Shown: positions 1 through 8,978 of the stretch, one piece after another
Numbering within the stretch: the stretch's first letter is position 1
How the letters are laid out: each line of letters begins with the position of its first letter
DNA from: Shinella sumterensis
GTDB taxonomy: Bacteria; Pseudomonadota; Alphaproteobacteria; Rhizobiales; Rhizobiaceae
Length of the DNA stretch: 64,000 nucleotides
Direction of reading: 5' to 3'
Assembly: GCF_004514425.2 (NCBI RefSeq)
Contig: NZ_MYFN02000011.1
Location: 62,001 to 126,000 of the forward strand
Made by a program: the position numbers and the translations under genes
The notes under the pieces: model-generated
What the model was told of the DNA's origin: nothing
What the model saw: only the letters and a program-made list of their open reading frames with translations
The model's database searches: none

Positions 1-791
1 GTGACGTCGTCGGCACCCACAAGGTGACGCGCGACGACGGGCGCAGCGTGGAGATCGCGGTCCATAACGGCGTGCATGACAGCAACGCGGCGCTCTACTT
101 CTACCGCTCGCTCGGCTTTACGGATTTCACCCTGGTCTCGACCGGTACCTGGGTGATCATCTTCAATCCCGCAAGTCCGCTGGAAAGGCTCGATGCCGAC
201 AGGGACATGCTGGCCAATGTCACGGTCGATCACCAGCCGGTCGCGACCATTCGCTTCATGGGCGGCCGGGAGTACGATGTCGCCAGCGGCGGCTGGACGA
301 AACCTGTCTCGGCCGAAGCCGTTGCCAGGGTCATCGCCGCAAAGGCGTTCGCTCTGCCGTCCTTCGCGCCGGGCGGGCCGATGCCGGGACACGAGGGCCG
401 CTTTGTCGGCCCGGCCGTCGCGGGCGAGGAGCGCGCAGCCGTCGCGATGCTCTATGTGGCGCTGATGGCCGACCTGTCGCTCGATCTCATCGGGTCTGAG
501 AATGCCATCGTCATCGATGGCGGCCTGGTGAAGACGGGGCTTTACGCGTCCGTGCTTGCCGCCCTTCGGCCGGGGCAGACGGTGCATACGAGCGCCAACC
601 CGGAAGGCAGCGCCTTCGGCGCAGCGGCGCTCGTCTTCGATGCCATCGGTGACAATCCCTTCGTCAACGATTGCGCCGTGGCCGAACCGGCATCCATTCC
701 CGGTCTTGATGAATATCGCCGGCAATGGCGGAACCATGTGGATGCGATGGCATCGGCTGAGGCCGTTTCGCGAGAGGAGAAGCGCGCATGA
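1..791 (+). CDS. FGGY-family carbohydrate kinase, C-terminal part (5' end outside window)
   Basis: The reading frame is open at the left edge (frame begins at base 3), so about the last 260 residues are present. They carry the C-terminal actin-like half of an FGGY sugar kinase, which phosphorylates a ketose or ketose-like sugar with ATP in the cytoplasm. The HDSNAALY and VSTGTWVI blocks and the RFMGGRE segment match, almost residue for residue, the rhamnulokinase-like protein at 14758-16113, so the two are paralogues of one subfamily. The stop codon overlaps the start of the downstream ABC ATPase (ATGA at 788-791), implying translational coupling to a transporter. The substrate is unknown; the ketose 3-epimerase-like gene at 4438 suggests a ketose. 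Confidence 0.9.
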   Translation, partial: DVVGTHKVTRDDGRSVEIAVHNGVHDSNAALYFYRSLGFTDFTLVSTGTWVIIFNPASPLERLDADRDMLANVTVDHQPVATIRFMGGREYDVASGGWTKPVSAEAVARVIAAKAFALPSFAPGGPMPGHEGRFVGPAVAGEERAAVAMLYVALMADLSLDLIGSENAIVIDGGLVKTGLYASVLAALRPGQTVHTSANPEGSAFGAAALVFDAIGDNPFVNDCAVAEPASIPGLDEYRRQWRNHVDAMASAEAVSREEKRA

Positions 792-2317
792 CGGCGACGG
801 CCAACGAACAGCGTCCGCTTCTGGAGATGCGCGACATCAGCAAGACCTTCGGGGCCTCGAAGGCGCTGTCGCAGGTGAGCCTGACGGTTCGTGCCGGCGA
901 GGTTCACGCGCTGATGGGCGAGAACGGCGCGGGTAAATCGACGCTGATGAAGATCCTGTCGGGCGCCTACACGGCCGATCCCGGCGGTTCGGTGCTGATT
1001 GAGGGCGTGCCGGCGACGCTCGGCGATCCGCTGAAGGCAAAGGCCTATGGCATTGCCGTCATCTACCAGGAGCTTTCACTCGCGCCGAACCTGACCGTCG
1101 CGCAGAACATGTTCCTCGGCAACGAGCCGTCGCGCTTCGGCCTGGCCGACCGTGCGGAGATGCGCCGTCGCGCCGATCCCATCCTCAAGCAGCTCGGTAT
1201 CGATTTCGACGCCTCCCGCCGTGTCGCGGAGCTGTCGCTCGGCGAACGGCAGATGGTGGAGATCGCACGGGCGCTGACGACCAATGCCCGCATCATCGTC
1301 ATGGATGAGCCGACCACCTCGCTCACCAGCCGGGAAACGGAAAAGCTGTTCGACGTCATCGCCCGGCTCAAGGCCGATGGCATTGCCATCATCTATATCA
1401 GCCACCGCATGGAGGAGATCTACCAGCTCTCCGACCGGGTGAGTGTACTGCGCGACGGCGCCTATGTCGGAACGCTGGACCGCGCCGATCTTTCCGCCAG
1501 CAAGCTGGTCTCGATGATGGTCGGTCGCGATCTGTCCTCCTTCTACAAGAAGGAGCACCGTCAGGTTACGGGCGAACGCGCGGCGGTGCTTGCCGTCAGG
1601 AACATCGGCGACGGCGTCAAGGTGCACGACTGCTCCTTCGAGGTGCGCGCGGGCGAAGTGCTTGGCATTGCCGGCCTTGTCGGATCCGGGCGCACCGAAC
1701 TGGCGCGGTTGGTCTACGGTGCCGATCGTCGGGCCACAGGCGACGTGATGCTGAACGGCAAACCGATTTCGGTCACATCGCCGCGCGACGCGCTCGACGC
1801 GGGCATCGCCTATCTCACAGAGGACCGCAAGGCGCTTGGCCTGTTTCTCGACATGTCGATCAGCGACAACATCAATATCGGCGTCATCGCGGCGGATGCG
1901 AAGGCCGGCGGCGTTCTGGATTTTGCGCGGGCCAGGGAGCGCGCAGCGCAGGCGGTGAAGTCACTTTCCATCCGCACCGCCGGGACGCAGATCAATGTCG
2001 GCGCGCTGTCTGGCGGCAACCAGCAGAAGGCGCTGCTTGCCCGCCTGCTCGAAACCAGGCCGAAGGCCATCATCCTCGACGAACCGACGCGCGGCGTGGA
2101 TGTCGGCGCGAAATCCGAGATCTACCGCATCATCGACGAACTCGCCCAGAACGGCATCGCCATCGTCGTCATCTCCAGCGACCTGCCGGAGATCCTGGGC
2201 ATCGCCGACCGTGTGCTCGTCATGCGGGAAGGGCGCATCGCCGGCGAGGTGAACCAGCCGATCGAGCAGGAAGCGATCATGGCATTTGCCACCGGTACGA
2301 CCGGCACCGCGGCCTGA
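788..2317 (+). CDS. Sugar ABC transporter ATP-binding protein (RbsA type, CUT2)
   Basis: A 509-residue tandem ABC ATPase that would energise sugar import at the inner membrane face. The first half has Walker [10 protein letters not shown] (about 44-52), a signature LSLGERQ near 148 and Walker B IIVMDEPT near 170. The second half has the degenerate P-loop [10 protein letters not shown] typical of RbsA/MglA proteins (near 296) and the signature LSGGNQQ near 407. Length is normal for the family. It overlaps the kinase upstream by 4 nt and is followed 37 nt later by its permease. Family assignment is secure; the sugar is not known. Confidence 0.95.
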   Translation: MTATANEQRPLLEMRDISKTFGASKALSQVSLTVRAGEVHALMGENGAGKSTLMKILSGAYTADPGGSVLIEGVPATLGDPLKAKAYGIAVIYQELSLAPNLTVAQNMFLGNEPSRFGLADRAEMRRRADPILKQLGIDFDASRRVAELSLGERQMVEIARALTTNARIIVMDEPTTSLTSRETEKLFDVIARLKADGIAIIYISHRMEEIYQLSDRVSVLRDGAYVGTLDRADLSASKLVSMMVGRDLSSFYKKEHRQVTGERAAVLAVRNIGDGVKVHDCSFEVRAGEVLGIAGLVGSGRTELARLVYGADRRATGDVMLNGKPISVTSPRDALDAGIAYLTEDRKALGLFLDMSISDNINIGVIAADAKAGGVLDFARARERAAQAVKSLSIRTAGTQINVGALSGGNQQKALLARLLETRPKAIILDEPTRGVDVGAKSEIYRIIDELAQNGIAIVVISSDLPEILGIADRVLVMREGRIAGEVNQPIEQEAIMAFATGTTGTAA

Positions 2318-2354
2318 AGCAGAAACCAGACAGACGAAGACGGGAACGGACATC

Positions 2355-3338
2355 ATGACTGCAGGCGAAACCGAACAGACCCGGATGGACAAGCTGAAGT
2401 TCCGCTCGACGCTGACGGCGCTTGGCATGCTGCCGGTGCTCGTGCTGCTGGCCATCGGCTTTCATGTGCTGAGCGGCCGGTTCCTTTCCGTCAACAACCT
2501 GTCGATCGTCATGCAGCAGGCATCTATCAACACGGTGCTGGCTGCCGGCATGACCTTCGTCATCCTGACCGGCGGCATCGACCTCTCGGTCGGGTCCATC
2601 CTCGCGGCCTCGGCCATGATCGCCGTCATCGTCTCGCTCGTGCCTGACCTCGGCATGCTCGGCGTTCCCGCGGCAATTGCCGCCGGCCTTGCCTGCGGTT
2701 TCCTCAACGGCGCCATCATCGCCTGGCTGAAGCTGCCGCCCTTCATCGTGACGCTCGGCTCGCTCACCGCCATCCGCGGCGTGGCACGCCTGCTTGGCAG
2801 CGACACGACCGTGTTCAACCCGGACCTGCCGTTCGACTTCATCGGCAACGGCTCGCTGTTCGGCGTTCCGTGGCTCGCCATCATCGCCATCGCCACGATC
2901 ATCGTCTCCTGGTTCATCCTGAAGCGAACCGTGCTGGGCACCTGGATCTATGCCGTCGGCGGCAACTCAGAGGCCGCGCGTCTGACCGGCATCAAGGTGC
3001 CGCTGGTGTTGCTCTTCGTCTATTCCATGTCCGGCCTGCTTTCCGGCCTTGGCGGTGCCATGTCGGCTGCCCGCCTCTATGCGGCCAACGGCCTGCAACT
3101 CGGCCAGGCCTATGAACTCGATGCCATCGCGGCCGTCATTCTCGGGGGCACCAGTTTCGTCGGCGGCGTCGGCTCGATCTGGGGCACGTTGATCGGGGCG
3201 CTCATCATCGCCGTGCTCTCCAACGGCCTCATTCTCGTGGGGGTCTCGGACATCTGGCAATACATCATCAAGGGCTTGGTCATCATCGTCGCCGTCGGCC
3301 TTGATCGCTACAGGCTCAAAGGGCTTAGCCGGACGTGA
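2355..3338 (+). CDS. Sugar ABC transporter permease (RbsC type)
   Basis: About 327 residues with a run of hydrophobic segments and the BPD_transp_2 hallmarks GGIDLSVGSILA (second third of the N-terminal half) and AVILGGTSFVGGVGS (C-terminal half). It forms the membrane channel for the importer encoded at 788-4345; with one permease gene it should act as a homodimer. An open frame extends upstream to 2286 inside the ATPase gene, but the ATG at 2355 gives the normal N-terminus for the family and lies outside the preceding gene. Confidence 0.93.
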   Translation: MTAGETEQTRMDKLKFRSTLTALGMLPVLVLLAIGFHVLSGRFLSVNNLSIVMQQASINTVLAAGMTFVILTGGIDLSVGSILAASAMIAVIVSLVPDLGMLGVPAAIAAGLACGFLNGAIIAWLKLPPFIVTLGSLTAIRGVARLLGSDTTVFNPDLPFDFIGNGSLFGVPWLAIIAIATIIVSWFILKRTVLGTWIYAVGGNSEAARLTGIKVPLVLLFVYSMSGLLSGLGGAMSAARLYAANGLQLGQAYELDAIAAVILGGTSFVGGVGSIWGTLIGALIIAVLSNGLILVGVSDIWQYIIKGLVIIVAVGLDRYRLKGLSRT

Positions 3339-3406
3339 GGTCCGGCTGAAAGAACCGGTCACAACCGGAGACAACGGCGCGACAAGCGCCACCAAAGGAG
3401 GAAAAC

Positions 3407-4345
3407 ATGCGTCTTATGTCCAAGTTGCTCGTCGGCACCGCCATGGTTGCCGCACTCGCCATGCCTGCCGCCGCCAAGGACCTCAATAAGATCGGTATCT
3501 CGGTCGGCCTGCTCGGAAACCCGTTCTTCGTCGCCACGATCAAGGGCATCGAGGACCGCGCCAAGGAAATCAACCCGAATGTCGAAGTCACCTCGGTTTC
3601 GGCCGACTATGATCTCAACAAGCAGGTTTCGCAGATCGACAGCTTCATCGCCGCCGGCGTCGACATCATCATGCTGAACGCCGTCGATGCGAAGGCGATC
3701 GCGCCTGCCGTCAAGAAGGCCCAGGCTGCCGGCGTCGTCGTCGCGGCGTTCGACGTTTCCGCTCCCGGCGCCGACGTCACCGTCATGACCAACAACGTCA
3801 AGGCCGGCGAAGAGGCCTGCAACTACATCGCCGAGAAGCTTGGCAACAAGGGCGACGTGGTCATCATCAATGGCCCGGCCTCCTCGTCGATCCTTGAGCG
3901 CGTGCAGGGCTGCAAGGAAGCGCTCGGCAAGCATGCCGATATCAAGATCCTCTCCGACGACCAGAACGGCCAGGGCTCGCGCGATGGCGGCCTTGCCGTG
4001 ATGCAGGGCCTGCTCACCCGCTTCGACAAGATCGATGCCGTCTTCGCGATCAACGACCCGACCGCGATCGGCGCCGAACTTGCTGCCAAGCAGCTGAACC
4101 GCAGCGAGTTCTTCTTCACCGCGGTCGATGGCGCGCCGGATATCGAGAAGGCGCTTGCCAGCGGCAATTCGATGATCAAGGCATCCGCCTCGCAGGATCC
4201 CTATGTCATGGCCGGTGAGGCGCTGAAGCTCGGCGTCGAGGTTCTGAACGGCAAGAAGCCGGCCGAGCCCGTCGTGCTGCTCGATCCGCAGCTCATCACG
4301 GCCGACAACGTCAAGGATTATAAGGGCTGGACCGCAGCCCGCTAA
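3407..4345 (+). CDS. Sugar ABC transporter substrate-binding protein (RbsB type)
   Basis: A 312-residue periplasmic binding protein (Peripla_BP_4 fold) with a Sec signal peptide: Arg/Lys-rich start, hydrophobic stretch and cleavage expected after the MPAAA segment around residue 24. The mature part starts with the typical GISVGLLGNPFF strand-turn. It is preceded by a near-perfect ribosome binding site (AAAGGAGG, ending 6 nt before the ATG), in keeping with the high expression expected of binding proteins, and is followed by a possible stem-loop. It captures the sugar for the permease and ATPase upstream; ligand unknown. Confidence 0.94.
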   Translation: MRLMSKLLVGTAMVAALAMPAAAKDLNKIGISVGLLGNPFFVATIKGIEDRAKEINPNVEVTSVSADYDLNKQVSQIDSFIAAGVDIIMLNAVDAKAIAPAVKKAQAAGVVVAAFDVSAPGADVTVMTNNVKAGEEACNYIAEKLGNKGDVVIINGPASSSILERVQGCKEALGKHADIKILSDDQNGQGSRDGGLAVMQGLLTRFDKIDAVFAINDPTAIGAELAAKQLNRSEFFFTAVDGAPDIEKALASGNSMIKASASQDPYVMAGEALKLGVEVLNGKKPAEPVVLLDPQLITADNVKDYKGWTAAR

Positions 4346-4359
4346 GCCTTCCTCCCCGA

Positions 4360-4397
4360 CGGCCGGGCGCGTCTTGCGAAAGCGGCGTGTCCGGCCG
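4360..4397 (+). terminator. Possible stem-loop after binding-protein gene
   Basis: CGGCCGG at 4360-4366 and CCGGCCG at 4391-4397 are perfect inverted repeats 14 nt downstream of the binding-protein stop. The 24-nt loop is long, though part of it (GCGC/GCGT) could pair with a bulge. There is no clean T-run, so it fits an mRNA-stabilising or attenuating hairpin better than a terminator. The arms are partly self-complementary, so this could be chance in GC-rich DNA. Confidence 0.3.
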
Positions 4398-4437
4398 ACC
4401 GTGTTTCATTCCTCCCTTTCAGAAAGCAGCCGGGATC

Positions 4438-5334
4438 ATGTCGAAAATCGGTGTTCATTCCTTCGTCTGGAGCGCAGGCTCTTCGCGTAACGAGCTCGAA
4501 AAGGCGCTCGAGAACACGCACAGGCTCGGCTACAAGCTCATCGAGTTTTCCTATCTCGATCCCAGGCAGGTCGATGTGAACTGGCTCGCCGGGCGGTTGC
4601 GGGAGCTCGAGCTCGACGTGGCAATCAGCATGGGCCTGCCGCCGGAAGGCGACATTTCCAGCGATGACGCCTCCGTCGTCGCCAACGGCACCGATATTCT
4701 CGACAGGGCGGTGGCGCTGGTGCGCGATCTTGGCGGCACGAAGCTCGCCGGCATCCTGAGCTCCGCCCATGGCAAGCAGGAACACGCGCTCACACGCAAG
4801 AGCTGGGATACCAGTGTCGCGGCGCTGACCAAGGTCGCAGAGCGCGCCAAGGCGGCCGGCGTGACCCTCAATCTGGAGATCGTCAACCGCTTCGAGAGCA
4901 ACATGCTCAACACCGCAGCGCAGGGCATGGCTTATATCCGCGATACCGGTGCATCGAACGTGCTGCTGCACCTCGATACGTTCCACATGAACATCGAAGA
5001 AGCGGATGTCGGCCTCGCGATCCGGCATGCCGCCGACAAGATCGGCTACATCCATATCGGTGAAAGCCACCGTGGCTATCTTGGAACGGGCACGATCGAT
5101 TTCGCCGCGATCTTCGATGCGCTGGTGGCCATCGGCTGGGATGACTATGTGACGTTCGAATCCTTCTCGACGACCATCGTCGACAAGGACCTGTCGCTGA
5201 AGACCGCGATCTGGCGCAACCTGTGGGACGATAATGTCGCGCTCGCCCGCCACGCCCATCGCTTCATCGAACTGGGCCTCGAGACGGCCCGGCTCAAGGA
5301 CGCGCTGGTCCGCCAGGCGCACCTTCCGGCCTGA
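4438..5334 (+). CDS. Ketose 3-epimerase-like sugar isomerase (TIM barrel, D-tagatose 3-epimerase family)
   Basis: A 298-residue xylose-isomerase-like TIM barrel predicted to epimerise a free ketose at C3 using a divalent metal. The expected metal ligands are present at E147, D180 (LDTFHMNIEE), H206 (HIGESHRG) and E241 (FESFS), with E153 and R212 as substrate-side residues. The spacing equals that recalled for Pseudomonas cichorii D-tagatose 3-epimerase (E152, D185, H211, E246). The ATG at 4438 is chosen over an in-frame ATG at 4387 because the family begins at MSKIGVHSF. It is the last gene of the kinase-ABC cluster and convergent with rhaI. Epimerisation followed by the FGGY kinase is the likely route (inference). 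Confidence 0.88.
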   Translation: MSKIGVHSFVWSAGSSRNELEKALENTHRLGYKLIEFSYLDPRQVDVNWLAGRLRELELDVAISMGLPPEGDISSDDASVVANGTDILDRAVALVRDLGGTKLAGILSSAHGKQEHALTRKSWDTSVAALTKVAERAKAAGVTLNLEIVNRFESNMLNTAAQGMAYIRDTGASNVLLHLDTFHMNIEEADVGLAIRHAADKIGYIHIGESHRGYLGTGTIDFAAIFDALVAIGWDDYVTFESFSTTIVDKDLSLKTAIWRNLWDDNVALARHAHRFIELGLETARLKDALVRQAHLPA

Positions 5335-5385
5335 CGGAGCAGAAACTGCCGGTGGCTTGCGCGTGCAGGCCGCCGGTGCCTTGCA

Positions 5386-6672
5386 TCAGACGATGCCGCC
5401 GCCCGCGCCGGATATTGCCGGGCGTAGCGTGGCGACCCTGGCGCGATAACCGGAGGCGCGGAAAGCGGTGACCGGATCGATCGCTGCGCCCTTCTCGAAC
5501 CGCGCCATCGCCAGGATCGGCTCGACATCGGTGCGGAACGCTTTTTTCAACGTGGTCGTCGCCATCAGGGCATCGTTGTCTTCCTGAAACCCCTCCAGCG
5601 CCTTTCGGTCGACGAGAAGGGCGGTGGCATAGGCGCGTTGCACTTCCATGGCCGAAATCATCAGGCTTTCGATCGGGTCCGTGACGTTGTGCGACTGGTC
5701 GAGCATATGGGCGGGACGGAAGCCTTCCGCGCCGCGGATCTCGGCGTCGACCAGTTCGTTGAAGACGAGGAAGAGGCGATAGGGATCGATCGAACCCGTA
5801 TCGAGGTCGTCGTCACCATACTTCGAATCGTTGAAGTGGAAGCCGCCAAGCTTCTTCGCCTGGATCAGGCGCGCAACGATCATCTCGATATTGACGTTGG
5901 GCGCATGGTGACCGAGGTCGACGAGGCAGTAAGCCTTCGGCCCGAGCGCTTCGGCGATCATGTAGTTGGTGCCCCAGTCCTGTACGACGGTCGAGTAGAA
6001 GGCCGGCTCGTACATCTTGTGCTCGGTGAAGATGCGCCAGTCCTCGGGCAGCGCCTTGTAGACCGTCCGCATCGCGTCGAGGTAGCGCTCGAACTGCCTG
6101 GTGAAATTCGTCTGGCCGGGAAAGTTGGAGCCGTCGCCGACCCACACCGTTAACGCCTTCGAACCGATGGCCTTGCCGATTTCGATACATTCGATGTTGT
6201 GCTCGGCGGCTTGCTGGCGCGTCGCGGCGCTGGCATGCGACAGCGAGCCGAACTTGTAGGAATGCGTCTGGTCCGCCTGGTCCTGGAACGTGTTGGAATT
6301 CATGGCATCGAAGGCAAGACCCGTTTCTTCGGCCTTGGCCTTCAGCGCGGCCGGATCGGCCTTGTCCCACGGGATGTGCAGCGAGACCGAGGGTGTCGCG
6401 CCGGTGAGCCGGTGGATGACGGCGCAGTCGTCCATTTTGTCGAAGATGTCGCGCGGCTCGCCGGCGCCCGGAAAACGCGCAAAACGCGTGCCGCCGGTTC
6501 CCACCCCCCATGAGGGGACGGCAACGCCATAGTGCGCCACCTTCGCCTTGATCGCATCGATATCGATGCCGCGGCGGTTGAGATGCTCGCCGAGCGCGGC
6601 GTAGTCCGCTTTCAGCGCCGCCGCCGCCCCGTCATTATGTGCGTCTACGACGCTCTTTTCGATTCCCGTCAT
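5386..6672 (-). CDS. rhaI: L-rhamnose isomerase, rhizobial type
   Basis: A 428-residue isomerase converting L-rhamnose to L-rhamnulose in the cytoplasm. It belongs to the rhizobial RhaI family, distinct from E. coli RhaA; recognisable blocks are PSWGVGTGGTRFARFPG, FTEHKMYEPAFYSTV, DLGHHAPNVNIE and GGFHFNDSKYGDDDLD, which carry the metal-binding acidic and histidine residues. Two consecutive ATG codons occur (6675 and 6672); the second is better spaced from the GGGAGGA Shine-Dalgarno. The gene lies 25 nt after rhaD on the same strand and forms the rhaDI operon, divergent from rhaRSTPQUK. Confidence 0.95.
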   Translation of the reverse strand: MTGIEKSVVDAHNDGAAAALKADYAALGEHLNRRGIDIDAIKAKVAHYGVAVPSWGVGTGGTRFARFPGAGEPRDIFDKMDDCAVIHRLTGATPSVSLHIPWDKADPAALKAKAEETGLAFDAMNSNTFQDQADQTHSYKFGSLSHASAATRQQAAEHNIECIEIGKAIGSKALTVWVGDGSNFPGQTNFTRQFERYLDAMRTVYKALPEDWRIFTEHKMYEPAFYSTVVQDWGTNYMIAEALGPKAYCLVDLGHHAPNVNIEMIVARLIQAKKLGGFHFNDSKYGDDDLDTGSIDPYRLFLVFNELVDAEIRGAEGFRPAHMLDQSHNVTDPIESLMISAMEVQRAYATALLVDRKALEGFQEDNDALMATTTLKKAFRTDVEPILAMARFEKGAAIDPVTAFRASGYRARVATLRPAISGAGGGIV

Positions 6673-6697
6673 CATCGTCCTCCCAGAGCGGCCGGTC

Positions 6698-8800
6698 TCA
6701 GCGCGTGAACGCCTGGACGTTGCCGGCGTCCACGTTGATGATGTTGCCCGTCGATTTGGACGAGGCCTCCGAGGCGAAGAAGTAGGTTGCTTCCGCAACG
6801 TCTTCCGGCAGCACCGAACGCTTCAGCATGGAGCGCTGGCGGTACATTTCCTCCAGCCCCTCCTTGTCCGTCTTGTAGGTCGAGGCGCGCTGGTCGAGCC
6901 ATTCGCCGGACCAGATCTTGGAGCCGCGCAGCACGGCATCCGGATTGACCACGTTGACGCGGATGCCGGCATCCGCCCCTTCCAGTGCCAGGCAGCGCGC
7001 GAGATGGATTTCGGATGCCTTGGCCGTGCAATAGGCCGATGCGTTGGGAGAGGCGGCAAGGCCGTTCTTGGAGGCGATGAAGATCACCGACCCACCGATC
7101 GCCTGCTGGCGCAACACCTTGAATGCCTCACGGGCGACGAGGAAGTAGCCGGTGGAGAGAATGGCGAGGTTCCGGTTCCAGAGTTCCAGCGACGTTTCCT
7201 CCACCGGGGCGGACGAGGCGATACCGGCGTTGGAAACGACGATGTCGATACCGCCGAATTCGACCGCGATCTCCGCATAGGCATCGATCACGGCGGCTTC
7301 GTCGGTCACGTTCATTTGCACGGTGCGCACGACATCCCGGCCGTGGCGGCCCGCGAGATTGTCGGCGGCCGAGGCAAGGGCGGTCTCGTCGATATCGGCG
7401 AGCACGACGCACGCACCTTCGGAAAGCAGCCGGGCGGCGGTCGCCGAGCCGATACCACCGGCGCCGCCGGTGACGACGGCGATGCGGCCGGCGAGCGACT
7501 TCGGCTTCGGCATGCGCTGCAATTTCGCTTCTTCAAGCAGCCAGTATTCTATGTCGAAGGCTTCCTGCTCGGGCAGGCCGACATAGGTCGAGACGGTCGA
7601 GGCGCCACGCATGACATTGATGGCGTTGGTGTAGAATTCGCCGGAAATGCGCGCCGTCGCCTTGTCCTTGGCGAACGTGATCATGCCGACGCCCGGCACG
7701 AGATAGACGATGGCGTTGGGGTCGCGCAGCGCCGGGCTGTCGGCATGCTTGCAACGGTCGTAATAGGCGGCATAGTCCTTCCGATAGCCTTCCACAGTCG
7801 GCTTCAGGCTTTCCAGCGTTGCCGCGACATCCGGCTTTGCAGGATCGAAATCGACGACCAGCGGGCGGATTTTCGTCCGCAGGAAATGGTCGGGGCAGGA
7901 GGTGCCGAGCGCGGCGAGCGCCTCCATGTCCTTGCCGCAGACGAATTGCAGCACGGCGTCGCTGTCGTCGAAATGCCCGACCATATGGGCCTCTTCCGAA
8001 ACCATGCCGCGGATCGCCGGCATCAAGCGCGCGGCGACGGCACGTCGTTCTCTAGCGGCGAGCGCCTTGTGCCTTTCGCCGCCGAAAATCGCCTTGCCGG
8101 CCGTTTCCGTCTCGAACCAGGCGATTGCCCGGTTGATGACGTCGATGGTGAGCCCGTAGCAGGATTCGGCGTCGTCGGCCCAGGTGAAGAGGCCGTGGCT
8201 TTCGAGAACCACGCCCTTTGCGCCGGGGTTTTCGAGGCAGAATGTCTCCAGCCAGAGGCCAAGTTCGAAGCCCGGACGCTTCCACGGCAGCCAACCGATC
8301 TCGCCGCCGAAAATCTGTTGGGTCAGCGCCTTCGAATTGGCGGACGCCGCTATGGCGATGATGGCGTCAGGATGCATGTGGTCGACATGCTTTTTCGGCA
8401 CATAGGCATGCAGCGGCGTATCGATGGAGGCGGCGCGGGCGTTGAGATTGAACGTGCAATGGGGCAGGTAGCCGACCATCTCGTCTTCGAAGTCCACGCC
8501 GCGATAGAGGCCCTTCAACGCGCGCAGCTTGTCCATATAGAGCGTGGCGAAGCCGTCCATCCTGATCGTCCCGACGTCGCCGCCCGAGCCTTTCACCCAG
8601 AGGACCTCGACCGTTTCGCCGGTGAGCGGGTCCTTCTGCATGACCTTCGCGGAGGTGTTCCCGCCGCCGTAATTGGTGACGCGCTTGTCGGATCCGAGAA
8701 GGTTGGAGCGGTAGAGAAGCAGCTCCGGCTCGCTCATGCCGGCCGCACGGGCCTTATCCCACAGGTTCCTCAGCCGCGAACCGGCCTCTTGTGTCGACAT
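6698..8800 (-). CDS. rhaD: Bifunctional rhamnulose-1-phosphate aldolase / L-lactaldehyde dehydrogenase
   Basis: A 700-residue fusion. The N-terminal class II aldolase domain (about 1-400) has the zinc-site segment HVDHMHPDAII and cleaves rhamnulose-1-phosphate to dihydroxyacetone phosphate and L-lactaldehyde. The C-terminal short-chain dehydrogenase domain (about 430-700) has the NAD(P) motif TGGAGGIG near 443, NAG and the catalytic SAYCTAKA (Tyr-x3-Lys) near 590, and would oxidise lactaldehyde. This fusion is the standard rhizobial RhaD. The start ATG at 8800 has the conserved family N-terminus. It is transcribed away from rhaR across a repeat-containing control region. Confidence 0.95.
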   Translation of the reverse strand: MSTQEAGSRLRNLWDKARAAGMSEPELLLYRSNLLGSDKRVTNYGGGNTSAKVMQKDPLTGETVEVLWVKGSGGDVGTIRMDGFATLYMDKLRALKGLYRGVDFEDEMVGYLPHCTFNLNARAASIDTPLHAYVPKKHVDHMHPDAIIAIAASANSKALTQQIFGGEIGWLPWKRPGFELGLWLETFCLENPGAKGVVLESHGLFTWADDAESCYGLTIDVINRAIAWFETETAGKAIFGGERHKALAARERRAVAARLMPAIRGMVSEEAHMVGHFDDSDAVLQFVCGKDMEALAALGTSCPDHFLRTKIRPLVVDFDPAKPDVAATLESLKPTVEGYRKDYAAYYDRCKHADSPALRDPNAIVYLVPGVGMITFAKDKATARISGEFYTNAINVMRGASTVSTYVGLPEQEAFDIEYWLLEEAKLQRMPKPKSLAGRIAVVTGGAGGIGSATAARLLSEGACVVLADIDETALASAADNLAGRHGRDVVRTVQMNVTDEAAVIDAYAEIAVEFGGIDIVVSNAGIASSAPVEETSLELWNRNLAILSTGYFLVAREAFKVLRQQAIGGSVIFIASKNGLAASPNASAYCTAKASEIHLARCLALEGADAGIRVNVVNPDAVLRGSKIWSGEWLDQRASTYKTDKEGLEEMYRQRSMLKRSVLPEDVAEATYFFASEASSKSTGNIINVDAGNVQAFTR

Positions 8801-8865
8801 CTCTTCCTCCCGGCGCGATGCGCATATTTGGCTTTTGCGCTATCGATGCGGCAGAAATGTTTTCA

Positions 8866-8938
8866 AGTCAATCGCATTCAATCAAAATCGATCATATTGC
8901 ACTGCGATATGATTATTTCTGATTGGATATGATTGACA
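8866..8938. promoter_or_regulatory. rhaD/rhaR divergent control region with repeated operator-like motifs
   Basis: AT-rich segment within the 178-nt gap between rhaD and rhaR. TCAATC occurs at 8868-8873 and 8878-8883 (10-bp step). ATCATAT (8891-8897) and ATATGAT (8907-8913) form a perfect 7-bp inverted repeat with a 9-bp spacer, and ATATGAT recurs at 8927-8933, exactly 20 bp further on. A consensus -35 TTGACA (8933-8938) faces rhaR and TTGACT (complement of 8866-8871) faces rhaD, though clear -10 boxes are not obvious. These are plausible sites for the DeoR-family repressor RhaR. Confidence 0.55.
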
Positions 8939-8978
8939 AGTTTCGCGTTCAGTGGAAAGTTCAGGCAAGGAGGATTTC

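Noticed and set aside
7004-8932. A 642-codon plus-strand open frame opposite rhaD
   Set aside because: Antisense to a fusion gene with complete motifs in both domains; translation is Gly/Asp/Arg-rich without a fold signature.
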